64,000 bases of DNA from Ancylomarina subtilis (lineage in GTDB: Bacteria; Bacteroidota; Bacteroidia; Bacteroidales; Marinifilaceae): contig NZ_SHKN01000004.1 of NCBI RefSeq assembly GCF_004217115.1, forward strand, positions 114,302 to 178,301, given 5' to 3'. The notes beneath the pieces are model-generated. The model saw nothing but the letters and a program-made list of their open reading frames with translations. It did not search any database and was not told where the DNA came from. This document shows, one piece after another, positions 32,635-43,100 of this stretch. The position numbers and the translations under genes were made by a program. Numbering within the stretch: the first letter of the stretch is position 1; each line of letters begins with the position of its first letter.

Positions 32635-35607
32635 ATGAAACTTAACATTAGTATGTTCAGAAAACTACTTCTCTTGTTAGTAATGGTATGTTCTTTTACC
32701 ATTATACAAGCTCAAGAGAGAGTAGTAACTGGTACAGTTACCGATGCAAACGATGGCATGGGAATACCCGGCGTTTCTGTAGTTGTTAAAGGAACAACTG
32801 TAGGTACAAGTACCGACATTGACGGTAAATTCACCGTCACAGCCGATGCCACATCAACCCTCGTATTTTCTTTTATTGGTTATAAAACTCAGGAAATACT
32901 TGTTGGCACTCAAACACTAGTTAATATCGTTTTAAGTGCCGACGTCGAAAACCTTTCCGAAGTTGTTATTGTAGGTTACGGTCAAGTTAGAAAGGAAGAT
33001 GCTACAGGAGCAGTATTCTCATTAAAATCAGATGACTTTAACCAGGGATCTACGAGTTCTCCTCAAGATTTAATCGTTGGTAAGGTTGCTGGGGTACAAA
33101 TCATCAGTGATGGTGGAGCTCCTGGTTCTGGTGCAACGATTCGTATTCGTGGAGGGTCTTCAATGTCAGCAAGTAATGACCCACTCATTGTAATTGACGG
33201 AATGCCTTTGGATAATAAAGCAATTGATGGGATGAGTAATGTTTTAAGCTCATTAAACCCTAACGATATTGAAACTTTTACCGTATTAAAAGATGCATCA
33301 GCAACTGCTATTTACGGTTCACGTGCTTCGAATGGTGTAATCCTTATTACAACTAAAAAAGGGAAAGCTGGTCAAAAAATACAAATCACCTATGACAATA
33401 AATTCTCAATAGGTAAGATTAAAGAAACTATTGATGTTTTAAGTGCTGAGGAATATAGAGCTTTAGTTAATGAAAGAGCTTTAACAAACTCTTCAGTCAA
33501 CCCAGCATTAATGGGTAAGGCATCTACAGATTGGCAAGATGAAATATACAGAGATGCAACAGGTCAAGAGCATAACCTTGGTATTTCAGGTTCTTACAAA
33601 AATATTCCATTTCGAGTTTCTGCTGGTTACACAGATCAAAATGGGATTTTGCAAACTTCTGAAATGCAAAGAACTACAGGAACCTTAAATTTAAACCCTA
33701 GCTTTTTAGATGACCATTTAAAAATAAACATGGGTGTAAAATACATGATGATTGAAAACCGATTTGCTGATAAAGGGGCTATCGGTAGTGCATTACGCTA
33801 TGACCCAACACAATCTGTTTTTAACAAGACTGGAATTTATGGTGGCTATACAACATGGTTAATGGGAGATGGATCAAGGAACGTAAATGGAACACGTAAC
33901 CCTGTCGCTCAACTACAACAAAAAAATGATAAATCTGAAGTATCAAGAGTAATCGCAGATTTTCAAGCAGACTATAAATTACATTTCCTTCCAGACTTAA
34001 AAGCTAGTATGAAGCTGGGCTATGACTATTCTGATAGTGATGGTAGTGTTATTACAGACCTAGATGCTTCATGGGTTAGAGCTTCTTCTACAGGTGTAAA
34101 GAGAGATTATACTCAAGAAAAGAAGAATGAATTAGTCGACTTCTACCTTACTTATAATAAAGACCTTCCATCATTAAGCAGTAAATTTAATGTCATGGGT
34201 GGTTATGAGTGGCAGCATTTCTGGTCTAAATCATCAGCTTTCGAAGTTGATCGAAATGATGACGAAATTGAAGATTCTAAAAATGAAACAGAAAACTATT
34301 TGGTTTCATTCTTTGGTAGAGCTAACTACACATTTATGGACAAGTACATCGTTACAGCTACATTACGTAAAGATGGTTCATCAAGATTCCATAAGGATAA
34401 TAGATGGGGAACTTTCCCTTCTGCAGCTTTTGCATGGAGAATGAGTGAAGAAGCCTTTGTTAAAAATATTGAGGCAATTAGTAATATCAAGCTTCGTTTA
34501 GGATATGGTATTACAGGTCAGCAAGAGTTAAATAGTGGGGACTATCCATATATGGGAACCTACCGATTAAGTGATTCAAGAACCAGATACCAGTTTGGGG
34601 ATCAATTCTATACTCTAATAAGACCTGATGGATACGACGAAGGCTTACAATGGGAAAAAACGACTACTTATAATGCAGGTATCGACTTTGGATTCTTTAA
34701 TAACAGACTGAATGGTACTTTTGATCTGTATAAGCGTAAAACAAAAGACCTATTAAATACAATCCCTGTACCTGCAGGAACAAACTTTACGGATAGATTA
34801 CTAACAAATGTTGGTGATTTAGAAAACAATGGATTTGAATTCTCTGTTAATGCAATCGTTTTGGATAAAGATAATTTGTATTGGGAGCTTGGATTTAATC
34901 TTGCATATAACAAAAACGAGATTACCCGTTTGACCAATTATGATGATCCTGATTACAGAGGTGTTGAAACTGGAGACATTAGTGGTGTTGGTGTTGGTAA
35001 TACGATCCAAATTAATGCTGTTGGGCACGCACTAAATACATTTTATGTATATGAACAAGTGTATAATAAAAGCGGAAAACCAATCGAAGGTCTTTATGTA
35101 GATAGAAACAAAGATGGTCAAATCACATCTGCCGATAAATATTATGCTGAAGATCCTGCCCAGGATTACAATATGGGATTTTCATCTTATATCAAATATA
35201 AGGACTTCGACTTTGGATTTAACGGTCGAATTGGAATTGGAGGTCAGATTTACAACAATGTTATTGTAGGCGGTCGTTATCAGGAGATGACAGTCAACGA
35301 GTACTTGACCAACATGCCTTCAGAAATTAATAAGTCAAAGTTTGAGACGGCTCAACAATATTCTGATTATTTCCTTGAAGACGCATCCTATTTAAGAATC
35401 GATAATATTACTCTGGGCTATAACTTTACTAAATTATTAAAACCTCTTCTAGGTTTTGATATGAACGCAAGAGCATTTGCAACTGTTCAAAATGCATTTG
35501 TATTTACAGACTATAGTGGATTAGATCCTGAAGTTAACGGAGGTATTGACAATGATGTATATCCAAGACCAAGAACATTCTTGTTTGGATTAAATGTGAA
35601 ATTTTAA
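32635..35607 (+). CDS. susC: SusC-like TonB-dependent outer-membrane transporter (starch locus, second copy)
   Basis: This 990-residue SusC/RagA receptor has exactly the same length as the first copy. The signal peptide and first domain are almost the same (MKLNISMFRKLLLLLVMVCS shared). The plug has GATIRIRGGSSMSASNDP and DASATAIYGSRASNGVILIT, and the C-terminus RTFLFGLNVKF. Barrel and extracellular-loop sequences differ, for example around residues 265-330 and 850-920, so the two receptors may prefer different maltodextrin lengths or branching. It opens an operon susC-susD-susE/F-susE/F, with the secreted amylase gene further downstream. Confidence 0.96.
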   Translation: MKLNISMFRKLLLLLVMVCSFTIIQAQERVVTGTVTDANDGMGIPGVSVVVKGTTVGTSTDIDGKFTVTADATSTLVFSFIGYKTQEILVGTQTLVNIVLSADVENLSEVVIVGYGQVRKEDATGAVFSLKSDDFNQGSTSSPQDLIVGKVAGVQIISDGGAPGSGATIRIRGGSSMSASNDPLIVIDGMPLDNKAIDGMSNVLSSLNPNDIETFTVLKDASATAIYGSRASNGVILITTKKGKAGQKIQITYDNKFSIGKIKETIDVLSAEEYRALVNERALTNSSVNPALMGKASTDWQDEIYRDATGQEHNLGISGSYKNIPFRVSAGYTDQNGILQTSEMQRTTGTLNLNPSFLDDHLKINMGVKYMMIENRFADKGAIGSALRYDPTQSVFNKTGIYGGYTTWLMGDGSRNVNGTRNPVAQLQQKNDKSEVSRVIADFQADYKLHFLPDLKASMKLGYDYSDSDGSVITDLDASWVRASSTGVKRDYTQEKKNELVDFYLTYNKDLPSLSSKFNVMGGYEWQHFWSKSSAFEVDRNDDEIEDSKNETENYLVSFFGRANYTFMDKYIVTATLRKDGSSRFHKDNRWGTFPSAAFAWRMSEEAFVKNIEAISNIKLRLGYGITGQQELNSGDYPYMGTYRLSDSRTRYQFGDQFYTLIRPDGYDEGLQWEKTTTYNAGIDFGFFNNRLNGTFDLYKRKTKDLLNTIPVPAGTNFTDRLLTNVGDLENNGFEFSVNAIVLDKDNLYWELGFNLAYNKNEITRLTNYDDPDYRGVETGDISGVGVGNTIQINAVGHALNTFYVYEQVYNKSGKPIEGLYVDRNKDGQITSADKYYAEDPAQDYNMGFSSYIKYKDFDFGFNGRIGIGGQIYNNVIVGGRYQEMTVNEYLTNMPSEINKSKFETAQQYSDYFLEDASYLRIDNITLGYNFTKLLKPLLGFDMNARAFATVQNAFVFTDYSGLDPEVNGGIDNDVYPRPRTFLFGLNVKF

Positions 35608-35626
35608 TTGATAAATGTTATTAATT

Positions 35627-37192
35627 ATGGATAAGAAATATTTTAAAACAAATTATATCATGATAGCATTTGCATTATTATTTGCATGTGTGTCGTGTGT
35701 CGATGATTTGAATACGCTACCTCTTGATGAGGATATAAAGACTGGAGAAAATGTATTAACTGATGCAGAGTCGTATAAACAACTCTTAGCCAAATGCTAT
35801 GCAGGCCTAATCGTGGGAGGTCAAACAGCTGTTGACGCTGATCAGGATATCAGTAGTATCAATGGTGGTTTTTCATCTTATTTAAGACTATTTTGGAATC
35901 ATCAGGAACTGCCAACCGACGAGGCTATTTGTGCCTGGAACGATGGGAACTTAAGAGATTTACATGATATGGACTGGACAAATTCCAATGAGTTTATTAC
36001 AGCCATGTATTATCGAATAACACTTCAGATAGCCTATTGTAATAATCTGATTAAACTCACAAATGGTAAATCAGAATACAAAGCTTTTAGTGATGAAGCC
36101 AGAGCTTTAAGAGCTTTAAGTTATTATCACATGTTAGATATGTTTGGACGTGGTCCGTTTGTAACCGAGGAAGATGAGATAGGTTCATTTTTCTTTCCTG
36201 AAATGGCTACACAAAAAGAATTGTTTGACTACATCAAGAAAGAATTAGAAGCAATTGAAACAGACCTGGCTGAACCTGGAACAAACGAATATGGTCGAGC
36301 TGACAAAGGGTTAGCATGGGCTATTTTGGCAAAGATGTATTTAAATGCAGAGGTATATATTGGAGAACCTAAATATACCGAAGCCATTACTTATTGTAAC
36401 AAAATAATTAATGGTGGCTATTCAATTGAACCCACTTATGCCAATTTGTTCTTAGCTGATAATCATTTGAGAACTAACGAAATCATCTTCCCAATAGCGG
36501 CAGATGGTAATAGCACTCAAACCTGGGGAGGTATGACTTTCCTACTTCACTCTACTGTTGGAGGCGATATGCCTGCAAGCGAATCTGGTATTGACGGTGG
36601 ATGGGGTGGTAACAGAACGACCAAAGCTTTTGTTGAACTGTTCCCTGACGCTACAGGCACAGATAAGAGAGGCATGTTCTATACCGAAGGACAAAATCTG
36701 GAAATAGCAGATATTTTCAACTTTAGAGATGGGTATGCACTACGTAAATTTAAGAATATTACATCGACAGGAGCTGTTGGTTCAAACCTATCATTCCCTG
36801 ATACCGATTTTCCACTATTCAGATTGGCTGATTTTTACCTGGTATATGCAGAAGCAGTCCTCCGTGGTGGTTCTGGTGGAACAAAAGGGCAAGCTGTAAT
36901 TTACATCAACAAACTTAGAGAAAGAGCATATGGCGATGCATCAGGAAACATCACTGAATCAGATTTAACTCCGGATTTTATTCTTGACGAAAGAGGACGT
37001 GAGCTTTACTGGGAGTGTCACAGAAGAACTGACCTTGTTCGATTTGGAAAATTAACCGGAGGCACATACAATTGGCCTTGGAAAGGTGCTGTTGTTGATG
37101 GTAAAGCTACAGACGCAAAATATAATGTGTTTCCTATTCCATCCTCAGACATAAATGCAAATCCAAATCTGTCGAATATCTCAGGTTACTAA
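35627..37192 (+). CDS. susD: SusD-like starch-binding outer-membrane lipoprotein (second copy)
   Basis: I choose ATG at 35627 (MDKKYFKTNY); an in-frame ATG at 35615 adds four residues. The 521-residue protein has lipobox CVSC (Cys24) followed by VDD. Like its paralogue at 29044 it has the conserved EARALRALSYYHMLDMFGRGP helix (described in two parts near residues 160-180) and the C-terminal DERGRELYWECHRRTDLVRFG. The first Asp-Asp-Leu after the lipid anchor is also shared. It should form the lid of the SusC at 32635 and bind starch at the surface. Confidence 0.95.
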   Translation: MDKKYFKTNYIMIAFALLFACVSCVDDLNTLPLDEDIKTGENVLTDAESYKQLLAKCYAGLIVGGQTAVDADQDISSINGGFSSYLRLFWNHQELPTDEAICAWNDGNLRDLHDMDWTNSNEFITAMYYRITLQIAYCNNLIKLTNGKSEYKAFSDEARALRALSYYHMLDMFGRGPFVTEEDEIGSFFFPEMATQKELFDYIKKELEAIETDLAEPGTNEYGRADKGLAWAILAKMYLNAEVYIGEPKYTEAITYCNKIINGGYSIEPTYANLFLADNHLRTNEIIFPIAADGNSTQTWGGMTFLLHSTVGGDMPASESGIDGGWGGNRTTKAFVELFPDATGTDKRGMFYTEGQNLEIADIFNFRDGYALRKFKNITSTGAVGSNLSFPDTDFPLFRLADFYLVYAEAVLRGGSGGTKGQAVIYINKLRERAYGDASGNITESDLTPDFILDERGRELYWECHRRTDLVRFGKLTGGTYNWPWKGAVVDGKATDAKYNVFPIPSSDINANPNLSNISGY

Positions 37193-37212
37193 TCGATATT
37201 AAATGATACGTT

Positions 37213-38313
37213 ATGAAGAATTTTAAATATATACTAATATTACTTCTCGCAGTAAGCCTTTTTTCATGCGAAGATGATGATATTTTGAAGTTAAATGAGT
37301 CAGAATATGTACCTGCCTCAAATATTGCAGGCTTTGGTGAGACTTTAGCGATATCAAAGGCTATAAAAGCTGAGACTATTCAGGTATCGTATACACCTGC
37401 TTCATATGGAATAGATATTGTTGTAACAGATACCCTTCAATTTTCAACTACAGCTGATTTTTCTAAACCTGTTAGTTTTGATATTGGTGCATCTGAAAAC
37501 ACGTTCTCATTCACTGTAGGAGCCATTAATGAACTACTTACAGAATCCCTAGAATTAACTGTAGATGTAGAAACTACAGTTTATGCAAGAATAATGACAA
37601 ACTCACTAGATGGAGTTGAAACTCAGTATTCTTCGGTAGTGAACTTTAAAACAACACCTTATCTGGATATCCTATTTGCACCAAACACCTTCTATCTGTT
37701 TGGTGATGGTGTAGGACGCGTCGCACAGAACAACAAACTTAAACTAAATAAAGTCTGGGGTGAAGATGATGCCTGGATGATTGTTTGGATGGAGGCTTCA
37801 GGAAGCTTTAAATTGTGTTCTGATGAAAACTACAAGGGAGTTATAGGAAGGATTGGAGATTCTGTTAATGGGGAATATACATTAGGAACTAATACGGGGA
37901 CTCCTGAAGACAGAGGTGAAGATATTCCAGTACCAGGAACTGCAGGATATTATACTGTGGGTGTAAATCTGGCAACTAATAAACTAATGATAGAGCCTGC
38001 TAATGTTTATGTATGCGGACCTACCATCGGTGACGTGTGGCCTACAAGTTCTGTTACAGAAGAGAACAAATTTAAGTTAGATGCTGATAATAAAAAGATG
38101 TATTTAACCAAAAGTTATTCAGCTGGCGAACTAAGACTTCATGTAACACATCCTTATATTTCCGCTTCAGACTGGTGGCACGCTGAATTCATATTCCTTA
38201 ATGGCAAAATTGAATACAGAGCTGACGGTGATGATCAGGAAAGATTAAATATTAACGCAGGTGAACAGACTATAGAGCTTGACTTTATTAATCAAACTGG
38301 TAAAATTGAATAA
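37213..38313 (+). CDS. SusE/SusF-like starch-binding lipoprotein, two C-terminal modules
   Basis: This 366-residue surface lipoprotein has lipobox LFSC (Cys19) followed by EDDD. A SusE-type N-terminal domain (about 25-150) precedes two binding modules. The first (about 152-262) has the motif MIVWMEASGSFKLC; the second (about 263-366) has GELRLHV and SDWWHAEF, with paired Trp suited to stacking on glucose rings. Both modules have paralogues in the next gene. It lies 21 bp after susD and 3 bp before the next lipoprotein gene, so translation may be coupled. Confidence 0.88.
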   Translation: MKNFKYILILLLAVSLFSCEDDDILKLNESEYVPASNIAGFGETLAISKAIKAETIQVSYTPASYGIDIVVTDTLQFSTTADFSKPVSFDIGASENTFSFTVGAINELLTESLELTVDVETTVYARIMTNSLDGVETQYSSVVNFKTTPYLDILFAPNTFYLFGDGVGRVAQNNKLKLNKVWGEDDAWMIVWMEASGSFKLCSDENYKGVIGRIGDSVNGEYTLGTNTGTPEDRGEDIPVPGTAGYYTVGVNLATNKLMIEPANVYVCGPTIGDVWPTSSVTEENKFKLDADNKKMYLTKSYSAGELRLHVTHPYISASDWWHAEFIFLNGKIEYRADGDDQERLNINAGEQTIELDFINQTGKIE

Positions 38314-38315
38314 AA

Positions 38316-40055
38316 ATGACGAATCTTAAATATTTATTTATATCACTATTGGCTGTTTTCTTTATCGCCTGTGAAGACGATTTTGAAACACCAAATGTAA
38401 CCGCGCCTGTTCAAGGAACAGCTCCGGTACTTGAAGAAGTAACTGAGGCTATAGATCTGATTCTTATGAAAAAGAATGAAAAAGATACTATAGTCGATTT
38501 AAGCTGGTCTGCTGCAACATACGCTGATCCTATTGGAGTTAGATACTACGTTCAGGTTGATACCGTAAATAATGAGTTTAAAAACCCATTGGAATTTGAT
38601 CGTGTAGCAACAACTGAAACATCTATTAAAGTAGGAGATTTAAATACTCTTATTTCGAGCAGATATGCTCCAGCTAAACAGGTAGAACTTGAAGTAAGAA
38701 TCAGAGCTTTTGCTAATGAGGATCTTGATAATTTGTACACTGCTTCGTTTACAATGAAGGTGACTCCATATCTTGATGTACCTATCCCTGCAGAACTATT
38801 TATGTACGGAACAGCGACTGCTACAGAACAAGTAAGTGGAGCCTTAAAAGCTTATGGTAAAGACAATATATTTACCAAATACCTAAAGCTGACAAAAGAT
38901 GGTTTATTTAAATTTTCAGACAAACAAGCAGATGATGGTTATGACTATAACTTCGGTAAATTTGCTACTGTTTCTGATAATATTGAAGCGGCTGCAGATG
39001 ATGCAGGAAACTTCAAGTTTACAGGTGAAACAGGATGGTATGCCGTAACGGCTGACTTTGTAAGCAGTAATTTATCTATAGCTCCTTATATGGTAGAATC
39101 AACTACTTATGGATATGACTACGATAATATTTATATGGTAGGTGGTTACAATTCTACAGATCCATTTTGGGATGCTGGCAATGCGGTTGCAATGACCAAG
39201 AAAAGTGAAGGTGTTTTCACTATTGAAAAAGAATTACAAGATGGTGCTGAATTCAAATTTATTGGCCAACAGAGCTGGGGCGATCTTGATTGGGGTAACA
39301 TCGCCGAAAAAGGTCAGTCTGGTATCTTAGCTCCTAAAGGAAAGAATGATAACATAACTTTTGATGGTGCTGATGCTGTTTATAACATTACAGTCGACCT
39401 TAATGCTGGGACTTATAGTATTGAAGCTAAACCTGTTTTCCCAACAGAACTATACATGACCGGTAATGGAGTTGGTCCGGATGATGAAGATTGGAATTGG
39501 AAAAACGAACTTCAATTTGTTCCTGTTAACAGTCATCCTGAATTGTTCTGGAAAATCGTTTGGATGAAAGGTTCAGGAAACTTCAAATGTGCTCCTCAAG
39601 CTGCATGGGCAGGTGGAGACTTTGGTAGAGATGGAGATGCAACCAATGGAGTTTATGCAAAAGGTGGTACAGACATTCCTGTTCCAGCTACAGCTGGATA
39701 TTACATGGTTGTTGTTGACCTAGCAAATAACACTATCGAAATTGCCGAGCCTAAGGTTTACGGTATGGGTAATGTATTTGGTGGTTGGGATGGTGGAGAT
39801 CCTGCTGATCTTTTCACTGTTGACAATACCAATAAAGTAATTAAATTTGATGGAGTTCCTAACGATGGCGAATTAAGAATGTATGTTGATGCACCAACAT
39901 TGAACTGTGATTGGTGGCAAGCTGAATTCATCGTTCTTAATGACAAAATTGAATTCAGAGGAACTGGTGGTGACCAGGATAGAGTAAATGTTACTGCAGG
40001 TGACAATATCTCTCTTAACTTCTTAACCGGAGCTGGTTCGATCACAACACCTTAA
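38316..40055 (+). CDS. SusE/SusF-like starch-binding lipoprotein, four modules
   Basis: This 579-residue surface lipoprotein has lipobox FIAC (Cys19) followed by EDDFE. After the SusE N-terminal domain (about 30-150) come four modules: about 155-258, 268-372, 375-478 and 480-579. Module 2 (IYMVGGYNS, FKFIGQQSWGDLDW) is of the SusE type seen in the first operon. Modules 3 and 4 (IVWMKGSGNFKCAP; GELRMYVDAP with CDWWQAEF) match the two modules of the preceding protein in the same order. It would provide several starch-holding sites at the surface. It ends the second Sus operon before a hairpin region, and the amylase gene follows 138 bp later. Confidence 0.88.
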   Translation: MTNLKYLFISLLAVFFIACEDDFETPNVTAPVQGTAPVLEEVTEAIDLILMKKNEKDTIVDLSWSAATYADPIGVRYYVQVDTVNNEFKNPLEFDRVATTETSIKVGDLNTLISSRYAPAKQVELEVRIRAFANEDLDNLYTASFTMKVTPYLDVPIPAELFMYGTATATEQVSGALKAYGKDNIFTKYLKLTKDGLFKFSDKQADDGYDYNFGKFATVSDNIEAAADDAGNFKFTGETGWYAVTADFVSSNLSIAPYMVESTTYGYDYDNIYMVGGYNSTDPFWDAGNAVAMTKKSEGVFTIEKELQDGAEFKFIGQQSWGDLDWGNIAEKGQSGILAPKGKNDNITFDGADAVYNITVDLNAGTYSIEAKPVFPTELYMTGNGVGPDDEDWNWKNELQFVPVNSHPELFWKIVWMKGSGNFKCAPQAAWAGGDFGRDGDATNGVYAKGGTDIPVPATAGYYMVVVDLANNTIEIAEPKVYGMGNVFGGWDGGDPADLFTVDNTNKVIKFDGVPNDGELRMYVDAPTLNCDWWQAEFIVLNDKIEFRGTGGDQDRVNVTAGDNISLNFLTGAGSITTP

Positions 40056-40072
40056 TAAAACTATAAGCATGT

Positions 40073-40094
40073 AGGGTAGTCATGAGGCTACCCT
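40073..40094. other. Intercistronic hairpin
   Basis: AGGGTAG (40073-40079) pairs with CTACCCT (40088-40094) around an 8-nt loop, 18 bp after the stop codon of the four-module lipoprotein. No T-run follows, so it may shape or protect the 3' end of the mRNA. Confidence 0.55.
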
Positions 40095-40107
40095 GCTTCA
40101 AATAATT

Positions 40108-40150
40108 AAATGCAATTGGTAACTATTCTGGTTGCTGATTGCATTTTTTT
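40108..40150 (+). terminator. Terminator or attenuator before the amylase gene
   Basis: AAATGCAAT (40108-40116) pairs with ATTGCATTT (40138-40146) around a 21-nt loop and runs into a T-tract. It lies between the lipoprotein operon and the amylase gene and may only partly stop transcription. Confidence 0.65.
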
Positions 40151-40193
40151 ATACTGAAACCAAACGGAATTCAATCAATACAAAGTTCTGATT

Positions 40194-43100
40194 ATGAAGA
40201 AACTTTACACATACCTTACCTTTATATTCCTGCTAATGTCATTCATTAGTCAGGCACAAATCATAACAACCTCTCCCGCCTTTCCAACCGAAAGTGATGG
40301 AGTAACCATCACTTATGACGCTACATTAGGAACCGGAGGTTTAAAGGATTTCACTGGAGATGTTTATGCACATACTGGTGTAATTACAGATAAAAGTACA
40401 AACGATACAGACTGGAAATACGCTCCAACTTGGGGAGACAACAGTGCCAAATACAAATTGACCTCGCTGGGTAACAACAAGTGGGAACTAAAAATACTAC
40501 CAAACATACGCGAATACTATGGTGTTGCTGCTGGTGAGAAAATATTAAAAATGGCTTTCGTATTCCGTTCTTCTGATAGCTCAAAAGAAGGAAAAGGCGA
40601 TGGAGGAACAGATATATTTGCAGATGTAAGCGAAGGTGGCATAAATGTTAGCTTCTCTGTTCCTGCTAACAATAAAGTCATTCAAAAAAATGAAGATTTA
40701 CAAGTAACAATACAATCAAATGCCAGCACAAACTTAATCCTATTTCTTGATGGTGTTGAAAATGAAACTACCACAGAAACCGAAATTAGTAAAATCATTA
40801 ATACTGACGTTGCTGGCAATCATGAGTTGGTAGCTGTTGCCTCAGATGGTTCGGAAGAAGTTAGAGATACAGTTAATTTCTTCGTTCGCGATGATGTTGT
40901 AAATGAAACCATGCCAGCCAATGTAACTGCTGGTATCAATTATATTGATGATACCTCAGTAACACTTGTACTGTATGCTCCTAATAAGGAATATGTATAT
41001 GTCATTGGAGATTTTTCAGATTGGAAACTTGATAACATGTACCAAATGAAAAAGGATGGAGATAACTTTTGGGTGACCATTAATAACCTCCAAGTTGGTA
41101 AAGAATATATATTCCAATATCTTATTGATGGAGACATTAAAATTGCAGACCCATATGCCGACAAGATATCAGATCCTTGGAACGATCAATACATATCCAA
41201 TACAACCTATCCTAATTTAATTACATACCCTAGTGATAAAACAAGTGAAATTGCGAGTGTATTCCAAACTGCGCAAACAAGCTACAGCTGGACCGATTCA
41301 GGCTTCACTATTCCTGATAAAAAGGATCTTGTTGTTTATGAATTGCATGTTCGCGACTTTGTTGCTACAGGCAATATTAAAACCATAAAAGATACTTTAG
41401 ATTATTTGGAACGTTTGGGTATTAATGCGATTGAATTAATGCCTTTCAACGAATTCGAAGGCAATGATTCGTGGGGATATAACCCATCCTTTTATTTTGC
41501 ACCCGATAAAGCTTACGGAACAAAAGAGGATTACAAAGCCTTTATCAACGAATGTCACAAACGTGGAATAGCCGTTTTGATGGATATGGTACTAAACCAT
41601 TCTTTTGGGCAATCCCCTTTTCTTCGTATGTATTTTGATGGTACTAAGCCTACTGCCGATAGTCCATGGTACAATGTTGAGAACAATTTCGAAAACCCGG
41701 ATGCCCATTGGGGATACGATTTCAACCATACCAGTCAGGCAACTAAAGATTTGGTTGATAGAATTAACTCATATTGGATGACTGAATATCATATAGATGG
41801 TTTCCGCTTCGATTTCACAAAGGGGTTTTCAAATACACCACATAGTAATTCAACAGATCCCTGGGGAAGTCAATACGATCAGCAGCGGATTGATATATTA
41901 AAACGAATGGCTACAGAAATATGGAATGTAAAATCAGATGCCGTCGTTATTTTCGAACACTTATCAGAAAATTCTGAAGAAAAGGAACTGGCGGCTCATG
42001 GAATTATGCTTTGGGGAAATGCCAATCATGATTATAGCGAAGCTACTAAGGGTAATAGTTCAAATTTTAGTTGGACTTCTTGGAAAAACAGAGGCTGGGA
42101 TGGCCCTAAAGTGGTCAGCTATATGGAAAGTCACGACGAAGAACGTTTGATGTACCGAAATCTATCAGAAGGTTCTTCTTTGGATGGTTATAATGTCAGA
42201 AATCTGAAGACTGCCCTTTCTAGAATCGAAACCGCTGCTGCTTTCTTCTTAACCATTCCCGGACCAAAAATGATCTGGCAGTTTGGCGAATTAGGTTATG
42301 ACATTTCCATTGATGAAAACGGACGTACTGGTAAAAAACCAATTCATTGGGAATATCAAGATGATCCAAACCGAAAAAGAGTTTTCCAGGTGTTTGCAGC
42401 ACTTGCTAAAATTAAAAAGGAAGAAGTTGCATTTGAATCTGACGATTTTAGCCTGAATACCAGCCAAGCTTTAAAGCAAATTGAGATCAACCACGCCGAT
42501 ATGGATGTCCGCATCATTGGTAACTTCGATGTAAAAACAGGTAGTATCTCTCCAAAATTTAGTCAAACTGGTACGTGGTATGATTACTTCTCTGGCACAG
42601 AAATCAATGTAACAGATGTTGATACCAGTATACAACTTGCTCCTGGAGAATACCATATCTATACAACAAAACAATTAACCACTCCAAATGTAATTTCAGC
42701 TCCCCAAGCATCCGATGTTCTTATAACCGGAACTGCCAAAGAGAATGAAACACTGACAGCCTCCTACTCCTACTCCGACGCAAATGGAGATTTAGAAGGA
42801 ACATCAGTTTATAGATGGTATCGAGCAGATGATGTCAATGGTACAAATGAAATAGGAATTACGGGTGCAACAGGTATATCTTACAATCCTGGTGCGGATG
42901 ATCGTCACAAATTTATTCGATTTTCTGTTACTCCTGTAGCACAAACTGGGGAATTATTACAAGGAGATATTGTCTATAGTACTTACTCTGATAAAATAGT
43001 TTCCCTTGTGAATCCTCCTGTTGCTAGTAATGTAGCTATTAATGGTGAGTTCGTACAGGACGCTGTTATAACTGCTTCTTATGAATACTCTGATTCTGAA

